Below, one piece after another: positions 8,246 to 13,256 of a stretch of 13,256 nucleotides of DNA. This DNA is from Verrucomicrobiia bacterium. Lineage in GTDB: Bacteria > Verrucomicrobiota > Verrucomicrobiia > Limisphaerales > DTLC01. Each line of letters opens with the position of its first letter. Within the stretch, counting starts at the first letter, position 1. The stretch covers positions 1 through 13,256 of the forward strand of contig JANWZY010000053.1 in NCBI GenBank assembly GCA_025061935.1, written 5' to 3'. A model generated the notes under the pieces. That model did no database searches. It was given only the letters and a program-made list of their open reading frames with translations, and was not told the origin of the DNA. A program made the translations under genes and the position numbers.

Positions 8246-8444
8246 ATTTGAGATATCGGGTTAGGCGCCCGCTGATGACACAATAGGTCCTGAGTCTGCT
8301 GCACCTGCTTGCGCAATTGTTTGCGCCGATGCGCGCCATTAAGCCCGCGCCCGAGATGCAACCGGACACCTAGTGGCAGTTCAGTCTCAGATATCAGACA
8401 TCCACCAATGCAACTCATACATGCTGTATTACGGGCAACCAAAG

Positions 8445-8461
8445 CGGGCTATTTCAGCCCG
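8445..8461. repeat. Perfect 6-bp hairpin CGGGCT-ATTTC-AGCCCG
   Basis: This is a perfect stem with a 5-nt loop. A competing outer pairing exists between ACGGGC (8431-8436) and GCCCGT (8457-8462), so the element could adopt two exclusive folds if transcribed. Confidence 0.4.
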
Positions 8462-8701
8462 TCTAAGGACTGCCGGCACACGCGCGACAGCACTCCCACA
8501 CCGGTAATCCGTTGGTTCACGGTCACTTCATTATCAAACGCCTCAGCGCACCAAACTTGCGCAGCCCAACCCGACGTGACCCTCTTGGCAGCTTGGGCAC
8601 CGCCCCAAAAGTCCAAAACCTCGCTCGCTTGAAAGATCTTTTGCTAGTAACTGCTGAAATTGTCCGAGCCTCGTCGCAGCGCCGCAGAAGCGCCATTTTT
8701 C

Positions 8702-8786
8702 AGTGCACCCCACTGCACTCGCCAAGTGCCAGTGGCACTCACATCCGGCACGCCCATTGGTTAAGCAGCCAGGAACGCTTCCTGGC
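8702..8786. repeat. Three consecutive perfect hairpins within 85 nt
   Basis: The stems are AGTGCA/TGCACT (8702-8707 with 8714-8719), AGTGCC-AGT-GGCACT (8725-8739) and GCCAGGAA-CGC-TTCCTGGC (8768-8786, 8 bp). The last two have 3-nt loops. No T-tract follows, so they look like a structured RNA or palindromic repeat cluster rather than a classic terminator. They lie in the gene-free region about 260-340 nt before the FKBP gene. Confidence 0.45.
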
Positions 8787-8900
8787 CGACGATGATTCAG
8801 ACCCGAGTCAGCGAGGCCGGAACACCAGTCCTGACACCAAAACCCGTCCAAAGCTACGATACACCCAGCGACGGTGCCACGGACCAAATGTTAGGCGCGC

Positions 8901-8946
8901 GCCGCCGGCGGCTCAGATTTCGAACCCGCATGCTCCGCCGCATGCG
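8901..8946. promoter_or_regulatory. Palindrome pair in the leader region of the FKBP gene
   Basis: The perfect 12-mer palindrome GCCGCCGGCGGC (8901-8912) is followed by CGCATGC-TCCGCC-GCATGCG (8927-8946), a 7-bp hairpin. They end about 100 nt before the FKBP start codon. They could be regulator binding sites or leader RNA structure; the role is inferred from position only. Confidence 0.35.
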
Positions 8947-9044
8947 CATCGGAACTGCGTGGAATACGATTTGCGCGCACTTGCGCTTCAAGCGCCACAT
9001 ATTCAGTTGAAACTTCAGCGCGCCTGTGAAAGAATCCCTGCGGT

Positions 9045-9929
9045 ATGAAACCGAGAAAACTGACGGTACTGACTATCGCGACGTCTTTGCTGACTATCCA
9101 AGCCCAGGAGCCCCAACCACCCGGCTCAGGTTCCGCACTGACCAACGAGGCCGAACGGCTCAGTTATGCAATCGGTATGCGCATAGCTGAGTACTGCAAG
9201 CGCCTCGAGTTCGAACCAGACGTGCAGATAATCGCCAGGGCGATCCGCGATTACCTGGACACAAACAAGCCGCCCATGCTTTCTGAACAAGAAATGCGCA
9301 ATGTCATGATGGCTGCAGAACGGCGCGCGGGCGAACGCGCCGAGCAACGTCGCAAACAGCAGGCGGCTGAAAACAAGCAGAAAGCCGAGGCCTTCCTGGC
9401 GGAAAACAAGACCAAGCCGGGCGTAATCACCACCCCTAGCGGCTTACAGTACAAGGTGCTCAAGGATGGCCAAGGGCCTGTGCCCGGCTCAAATGATATT
9501 GTGCAAGTGCACTATACAGGGCGGTTGCTGGACGGTACCGAGTTCGACAGCAGCCTGAAGCGCGGCCAGCCGCTGACCACACCAGTCAACCGCGGGCTTA
9601 TCAAGGGCTGGATCGAGGCACTGCAAATGATGAAGGTCGGCTCGAAGTGGGAACTCTATGTGCCGCCCGAACTCGGATACGGCGAAATAGGTCGGCCCGG
9701 CATCCCACCAAACGCGCTCCTCATTTTCGAGATGGAGCTGATTACAAACAGCCCGCCGCCGCAGGCGAGCGCGCCGACTACACCGCCAGTAACAAGCGAC
9801 ATTATCAAGGTCCCGTCGCTGGAAGAACTTCAGAAAGGCGCAAAAATTGAGATCATCAAGGCCGAGGACGTCGAGAAAGAAATTCAGAAGCAACAGGCCC
9901 AGCAAAAAGCTGCGGAACAGAAAAAATAG
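9045..9929 (+). CDS. Exported FKBP-type peptidyl-prolyl cis-trans isomerase with Mip/FkpA-like N-terminal domain
   Basis: The 294-residue protein catalyses cis-trans isomerisation of proline peptide bonds and probably acts as an envelope folding helper. A signal peptide (MKPRKLTVLTIATSLLTIQAQ) is followed by a Mip/FkpA-like dimerisation region (about 34-130, LSYAIGMRIAEY then a charged helix rich in Arg, Gln and Lys). The FKBP domain is at about 134-233. By alignment with FKBP12, most active-site positions are kept: Tyr157 (VHYTG), Phe167 and Asp168 (EFDSS), Trp189 (IKGW), Tyr212 (ELGYG) and Phe228. The usual Pro-Phe is Pro176-Leu177, a substitution at one pocket position. A Pro-rich linker leads to a charged tail (about 252-294, KIEIIKAEDVEKEI then Gln/Lys-rich). 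The ATG has only a weak purine stretch (GAAAG) upstream. It stands apart from its neighbours, with 2.1 kb before and 219 nt after it, so it is probably monocistronic. Confidence 0.93.
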   Translation: MKPRKLTVLTIATSLLTIQAQEPQPPGSGSALTNEAERLSYAIGMRIAEYCKRLEFEPDVQIIARAIRDYLDTNKPPMLSEQEMRNVMMAAERRAGERAEQRRKQQAAENKQKAEAFLAENKTKPGVITTPSGLQYKVLKDGQGPVPGSNDIVQVHYTGRLLDGTEFDSSLKRGQPLTTPVNRGLIKGWIEALQMMKVGSKWELYVPPELGYGEIGRPGIPPNALLIFEMELITNSPPPQASAPTTPPVTSDIIKVPSLEELQKGAKIEIIKAEDVEKEIQKQQAQQKAAEQKK

Positions 9930-9933
9930 GCCT

Positions 9934-10019
9934 GCGCCAAACGCGTTTTGGACAGCGCTAGGCAAAACAGCCCGTACCGGCCTTCGCGAGCCGTTTGCAT
10001 AAACGAACCGAGGCCGGTA
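9934..10019 (+). terminator. Two inverted repeats downstream of the FKBP gene
   Basis: Right after the stop codon lies CCAAA-CGCGT-TTTGG (9937-9951), which can be extended by an outer GCGC pairing. Further on, TACCGGCCT (9975-9983) pairs perfectly with AGGCCGGTA (10011-10019). Its 27-nt loop contains a nested stem CGTTT-GCAT-AAACG (9992-10005). No T-run follows, so a standard intrinsic terminator is not shown; RNA 3'-end protection or a regulatory element before lemA are alternatives. Confidence 0.35.
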
Positions 10020-10148
10020 GGCGAAACCAAGCTGTGCACCAGTAACGGTGGCACAGACAGCAGGTTCTGCATACGGGTGCAATGATTGACGCCGTAACAC
10101 TAAAGCTTCCACGGCGCGGAAGTTAGAGCGCCAGAAATCAAAACCCCC

Positions 10149-10796
10149 ATGAAAAAGTTCGGCATAGGATGCGCGTTAATGGCCGGCATCGGCCTTGTGG
10201 TGCTGATCCTCGCGCTCGGCGCAATTGCCAGCTACAACCAACTGGTCAAGTTATCCCAGGCGGTGGACAACCAATGGGCACAGGTCCAAAACGTCTATCA
10301 GCGCCGGCTCGACCTGATACCAAACCTGGTGGCGACCGTTTCCGGCGCCGCAGAGTTCGAGAAATCCACGCTGACCGAAATAACCGAAGCACGCGCATCC
10401 GTGGGCCAGCTCAGGTTGGATCCCAACTCGGCGCCAGTTGACCCAGCGAAGCTGGCCGAATTCGAAAAAGCCCAGGCCGCGCTCTCAGCGGCGCTGGCGC
10501 GCCTGCTGCTTGTAGTCGAGCGGTATCCCCAACTGCGCGCCACCGAAAACTTCCGCGACTTGCAGGCGCAGTTGGAAGGCACCGAGAACCGGATCGCTGT
10601 CGAACGCGCGCGGTTCAACGAAGCCGTGCGCGCGTACAACACGGCAATCAAATCTTTCCCCGCGCTGTTGTACGCGGGCTGGCTCGGATTCAAAGAGCGG
10701 CCGTATTTCACCGCTTCCACAGGCGCGGATACGCCACCAAAGGTACAGTTCAACTTCAGCCCGCGCACCGGCCAAGCGCAGGAACCGCATAACTGA
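10149..10796 (+). CDS. lemA: LemA family protein
   Basis: The 215-residue protein has one N-terminal membrane segment (about 9-28, GCALMAGIGLVVLILALGAI) and an all-helical LemA domain. The family signatures are clear: SQAVDNQWAQVQNVYQRRLD followed by LIPNLV (to about 61), and YPQLRATENFRDLQAQLEGT with ENRIAVERARFNEAVRAYN (126-164). A KSFP motif and a short disordered tail follow. LemA proteins are membrane anchored and their molecular function is not established. They are often encoded with TPM-domain proteins, as here, where the next start codon is only 4 nt after this stop. No ribosome binding site is evident before the ATG. I see no truncation or missing motif. Confidence 0.95.
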   Translation: MKKFGIGCALMAGIGLVVLILALGAIASYNQLVKLSQAVDNQWAQVQNVYQRRLDLIPNLVATVSGAAEFEKSTLTEITEARASVGQLRLDPNSAPVDPAKLAEFEKAQAALSAALARLLLVVERYPQLRATENFRDLQAQLEGTENRIAVERARFNEAVRAYNTAIKSFPALLYAGWLGFKERPYFTASTGADTPPKVQFNFSPRTGQAQEPHN

Positions 10797-10800
10797 CCGC

Positions 10801-11601
10801 GTGCACCCGCTACTCACATCGCTTCTGGTCTGGATTTGCGCCTGGGGATTCGCGGCCGAGGTTATCCCGCCGCCACCGAAAAATTACTTTAACGACTACG
10901 CGGGCGTGGTCTCACCGGCGACCGCCGCACACCTGGACCGGCTGCTCGCCCAGTTCGAGCGCGAGACCTCGGGCCAAATCGTTGTCGCGATTTTCCCAAA
11001 AATGCAGTCCGACTCCTCGATCGAAGACTACACGGTGCGCGTCGCCCAAGCATGGGGCGTAGGGCAGAAAGGTAAAGACAATGGCGCGGTCTTGTTTGTG
11101 TTCGTCCAAGACAGAGCAATGTACCTGCAGGTTGGCTACGGGCTAGAAGCCGCGCTGCCAGACGCGCTCTGCAAACGAATTATTGAAGACGTGATCAAGC
11201 CACATTTCCGCAAAGGCGATTTCGACGCGGGGTTGACCGCGGGCGTCGAAGCAATCCTGGCGGCTGCAAGAGGCGAGTCGGAAGGCGCCGGCGCCACAGC
11301 GGGCGCACCCGGAAGCAATGATTTTGTCCGCATCAAACGTCAGATTGCACTTCGCGAGTACACCGAAGCGGTCCTCGTCGGGCTGCTCTTACTAGTGATT
11401 CTTCTCCTGGTCTGGACGTTGCGGCGGGGCATCGTGTATGGCGCCGGCGGCAGATCGCATTGGAACGACTGGTTCGGGGGCGGGTTCGGTGGCGGATTTT
11501 CCGGCCGCGGCTGGGGCGGCGGCGGACTTCCCGGCGGTGGAGGCGGGTTCATCGGCGGCGGCGGCAGCTTCGGCGGCGGCGGCGCCGGCGGCAGATGGTA
11601 A
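10801..11601 (+). CDS. Exported TPM-domain (YgcG-type) membrane protein with Gly-rich C-terminus
   Basis: The 266-residue protein starts at a GTG 4 nt after the lemA stop. A signal peptide (about 1-19, ending GFAA) is followed by the short Pro-rich segment VIPPPPKNYFNDYAGVVSP, which is characteristic of the family. The TPM domain spans about 30-155 and shows FERETSGQIVVAIF, KDNGAVLFVFVQ and LQVGYGLEAALPDA. Then come a linker, a transmembrane helix (about 189-206) and a glycine-rich tail (about 226-264) ending GGRW. Such tails are usual in YgcG-like proteins. The domain would face the periplasm. TPM proteins of plants include a thylakoid protein with reported phosphatase activity, but the bacterial role is unsettled. 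It is the middle gene of a three-gene unit. Confidence 0.93.
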   Translation: MHPLLTSLLVWICAWGFAAEVIPPPPKNYFNDYAGVVSPATAAHLDRLLAQFERETSGQIVVAIFPKMQSDSSIEDYTVRVAQAWGVGQKGKDNGAVLFVFVQDRAMYLQVGYGLEAALPDALCKRIIEDVIKPHFRKGDFDAGLTAGVEAILAAARGESEGAGATAGAPGSNDFVRIKRQIALREYTEAVLVGLLLLVILLLVWTLRRGIVYGAGGRSHWNDWFGGGFGGGFSGRGWGGGGLPGGGGGFIGGGGSFGGGGAGGRW

Positions 11602-11607
11602 ATTCTC

Positions 11608-12042
11608 ATGCGCCCAGGCAAGTTCATCCATCAATTACGCGAAGCCGAAATCACGGAAGCCATTCGGGCAGCCGAGCAACGGACTTCGGGCGAAATTCGC
11701 GTGCTGGTGACCCGGCGCAAACCCAAGGACGCACTGGAAGCAGCCAAACGGGCATTTGTAAAGCTAGGCATGGCGCGCACGCGCCTGCGCAATGCGGTAC
11801 TGATCTACGTCGCGCCGCGCGCACAACAGTTTGCCGTACTTGGCGACCAAGCCATTCATGCCAAGTGCGGCCACCAGTTCTGGGAACAGGTCGCACAAAA
11901 GATGGCTGCAGACTTCAAAGCGGGTAGGTTCACCGAAGGCATTGTGACCGCTATCCAACAAGTTGGCGAGCTGCTCGCAGCACATTTCCCCCGCACGCCG
12001 GACGACAAGAACGAGCTGCCAGACGCGATTGTTAAGCAATAA
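11608..12042 (+). CDS. TPM-domain protein without signal peptide
   Basis: The 144-residue product is a second, shorter TPM-domain protein. Landmarks are EAEITEAIRAAEQRTSGEIR (13-31), NAVLIYVAPRAQQFAVLGDQ (62-81) and FWEQVAQKMAADFKAGRFTE (91-110). There is no signal peptide or membrane helix, so it should be cytoplasmic, in contrast to its exported neighbour. The ATG lies 6 nt after the preceding stop, so co-transcription and coupling with the TPM and lemA genes are very likely. The pairing of an exported and a soluble TPM protein behind LemA is a recurrent arrangement as far as I recall. The function is not established. Confidence 0.9.
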   Translation: MRPGKFIHQLREAEITEAIRAAEQRTSGEIRVLVTRRKPKDALEAAKRAFVKLGMARTRLRNAVLIYVAPRAQQFAVLGDQAIHAKCGHQFWEQVAQKMAADFKAGRFTEGIVTAIQQVGELLAAHFPRTPDDKNELPDAIVKQ

Positions 12043-12142
12043 GCCTGCGCCCGGCGTAAAAATGCCAGACTGCGGCGCCGCGCAGGCCGCAGGAAAATTA
12101 TGCATTGCTTCGGGTGCTGCGGGCTACTACTGTTACTTGCTG

Positions 12143-13183
12143 ATGAAGCACGAACTGGATTTCGAACGGCCGATCGTCGAGCTTGAAACCAAGCTTGCCG
12201 AGCTGAAGAAACTCCAGCAGACCAATGCGCCAAATGTGGACTTGAGCGCTGAAATCGAACAGATCGAGAAAAAAATTGCCGAAACGCGCAAGGAGATTTT
12301 CTCGAACCTGACAGCTTGGCAGCGCGTCCAAATCGCGCGGCACCCGTTGCGCCCTTTCACGCTCGACTATGTGCGGCTCATATTCAGAGACTTCAGCGAG
12401 CTGCATGGCGACAGGCTATACGCCGACGACGGCGCAATCGTAGGCGGATTCGCGCGACTTGACGGGCACCGAGTAATGCTGATCGGCACGCAAAAAGGGC
12501 GGGATACCAAGGAAAACCTCAAGCGAAATTTCGGCTGCGCGCACCCAGAAGGTTATCGCAAGGCCCTGCGCCTCATGAAGTTGGCGGACAAATTCAATCT
12601 GCCGATCATCACACTTATTGATACTGCCGGCGCCTATCCCGGTATCGGCGCTGAAGAGAGGCATATCGCTGAAGCGATCGCGGTGAACCTGAGAGAAATG
12701 GCGGTGCTACGCGTGCCGATCATCGCCGCTGTAATCGGCGAGGGCGGCTCAGGCGGCGCGCTCGGCATCGGCGTGGCCGATAGGATCCTCATCCTCGAAA
12801 ACGCGTACTATTCCGTAATCAGCCCCGAAGGGTGCGCAGCAATCCTGTGGAAGGACCGCACAGCCGCGCCAACGGCTGCCGAAGCGCTGCGAATAACTTC
12901 TAAAGACCTGCTCGAATTCGGATTGGTTGACGAGGTTATACCTGAACCGCTCGGCGGCGCGCACCGCGACCCCGAAACGACCGCAGCGAATCTAAAATCC
13001 GCCCTGATACGGCATCTGGAGGAATTGCTTAAACTCAGCCCGGACGAGCGCGTACGCCGGCGTTACGCCAAATACCGCGCCATCGGAAAGTTCAATGAAC
13101 CGCCGACGCAGACCGGGCTTGGCATCGAGTTGCGAGCGCAATCTGAACCCGGCACCGCAGTTAACACGCCACAGCCGCACTGA
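12143..13183 (+). CDS. accA: Acetyl-CoA carboxylase carboxyltransferase subunit alpha
   Basis: AccA pairs with AccD to transfer the carboxyl group from carboxybiotin to acetyl-CoA, giving malonyl-CoA for fatty acid synthesis in the cytoplasm. The 346-residue product has the AccA N-terminal helical region (MKHELDFERPIVELETKLAE, then EIEQIEKKIAETRKEI), followed by TAWQRVQIARHPLRP and ELHGDRLYADD. The crotonase-like fold carries GTQKGRDTKENLKRNFG, DTAGAYPGIGAEERHIAEAI, the oxyanion-loop motif GEGGSGGA (199-206) and YYSVISPEGCAAILWKD. The length is slightly above the usual roughly 320 residues because of a C-terminal extension (TQTGLGIELRAQ onwards). I chose the ATG at 12143 because family similarity begins there. 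The frame is open further upstream, but that part has no AccA-like sequence and overlaps the TPM gene. It starts 100 nt after the TPM gene; co-transcription is possible. Confidence 0.95.
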   Translation: MKHELDFERPIVELETKLAELKKLQQTNAPNVDLSAEIEQIEKKIAETRKEIFSNLTAWQRVQIARHPLRPFTLDYVRLIFRDFSELHGDRLYADDGAIVGGFARLDGHRVMLIGTQKGRDTKENLKRNFGCAHPEGYRKALRLMKLADKFNLPIITLIDTAGAYPGIGAEERHIAEAIAVNLREMAVLRVPIIAAVIGEGGSGGALGIGVADRILILENAYYSVISPEGCAAILWKDRTAAPTAAEALRITSKDLLEFGLVDEVIPEPLGGAHRDPETTAANLKSALIRHLEELLKLSPDERVRRRYAKYRAIGKFNEPPTQTGLGIELRAQSEPGTAVNTPQPH

Positions 13184-13221
13184 AGCAATCACCAGTGGCA
13201 TGCACTGCTACAATTGAGCCA

Positions 13222-13245
13222 GCGCGCGCCACGCCCCGCGCGCGC
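13222..13245 (+). terminator. GC-only stem-loop after accA
   Basis: GCGCGCG (13222-13228) can pair with CGCGCGC (13239-13245, or 13237-13243), about 40 nt after the accA stop. An A/T-containing stretch (AAATT) but no true T-run follows, so its role in termination is only a possibility. Alternating GC could also form other structures. Confidence 0.25.
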
Positions 13246-13256
13246 AAATTCGCCCA

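Larger units (their letters stand above)
6897..9044. other. Gene-free 2.15-kb stretch rich in short hairpins
   Basis: I find no supportable gene here. The open frames present are Arg/Ser/Pro/His/Cys-rich, lack recognisable motifs, have mostly non-ATG starts and overlap each other on both strands. No tRNA, rRNA, transposase, terminal inverted repeat or CRISPR-like array was recognised. The stretch does contain several short perfect hairpins (listed separately), three copies of CGCTTTCAA near its left end, and two GTTAGGCGC 9-mers exactly 630 nt apart. It may contain decayed genes, an interspersed repeat family or an unrecognised structured RNA. Confidence 0.6.

Noticed and set aside
7815..8442. 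Two overlapping minus-strand frames (103 and 145 codons)
   Set aside because: Both are Arg/Cys/Ser-rich without motifs and start at weak codons. Such overlapping noise frames are expected in GC-rich non-coding DNA.
8890..8896. Integron attC site suggested by GTTAGGC (also at 8260-8266)
   Set aside because: No RYYYAAC partner occurs at a suitable distance upstream of either copy, and no integrase or cassette gene is present.
8900..8960. tRNA-like T-arm (GGGTTCGAAAT on the minus strand)
   Set aside because: The flanking bases do not form the 5-bp T-stem, and no acceptor or anticodon arm can be drawn.
8512..9048. Plus-strand open frame of 178 codons ending in an ATGA overlap with the FKBP start
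   Set aside because: It starts with TTG, is Arg/Ser/Pro/His-rich with few acidic residues and has no recognisable motif. It overlaps competing frames on the other strand, so it is probably chance.
11963..12142. Upstream extension of the accA frame
   Set aside because: It overlaps the TPM gene and has no AccA similarity; family similarity begins at the ATG at 12143.

Overview
The window looks like chromosomal DNA from a GC-rich, polysaccharide-degrading bacterium, most likely a member of Verrucomicrobiota. The pointers are a prepilin-type protein with a C-terminal H-X9-DG motif, large exported glycoside hydrolases with accessory domains, an exported FKBP isomerase with a Lys/Glu/Gln-rich tail, a lemA-TPM-TPM cluster, and few clear Shine-Dalgarno sequences. 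This is inference from gene content; no rRNA or tRNA is visible.

Left part (1-4098), minus strand, four closely spaced genes read right to left: a small lipoprotein, a pseudopilin, a GH5 mannanase-like hydrolase with accessory domains, and a cellobiose/mannobiose 2-epimerase-family enzyme that runs off the left edge. The lipoprotein/pseudopilin and hydrolase/epimerase pairs overlap, so this is probably one operon. The last two genes suggest breakdown of beta-mannan (hydrolysis, then epimerisation of the disaccharide). The first two suggest a surface fibre or secretion-associated component.

Centre (4099-6896): a divergent intergenic region with several short palindromes leads into an exported two-domain pectin enzyme, GH105 (unsaturated rhamnogalacturonyl hydrolase type) fused to GH28 (polygalacturonase type). 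The two sides together read as a small plant-cell-wall polysaccharide locus: mannan on one strand, pectin on the other.

Gap (6897-9044): about 2.15 kb with no gene I can support. It contains an unusual number of short perfect hairpins, three copies of a 9-nt motif, and palindromes just upstream of the next gene.

Right part (9045-13183), plus strand, housekeeping-like: an exported FKBP-type prolyl isomerase followed by hairpins; a tight lemA / exported TPM / cytosolic TPM cluster; and accA, the alpha subunit of acetyl-CoA carboxylase carboxyltransferase. The most rewarding items are the pseudopilin-lipoprotein-mannanase-epimerase operon, the GH105-GH28 fusion, and the hairpin-rich gene-free stretch.
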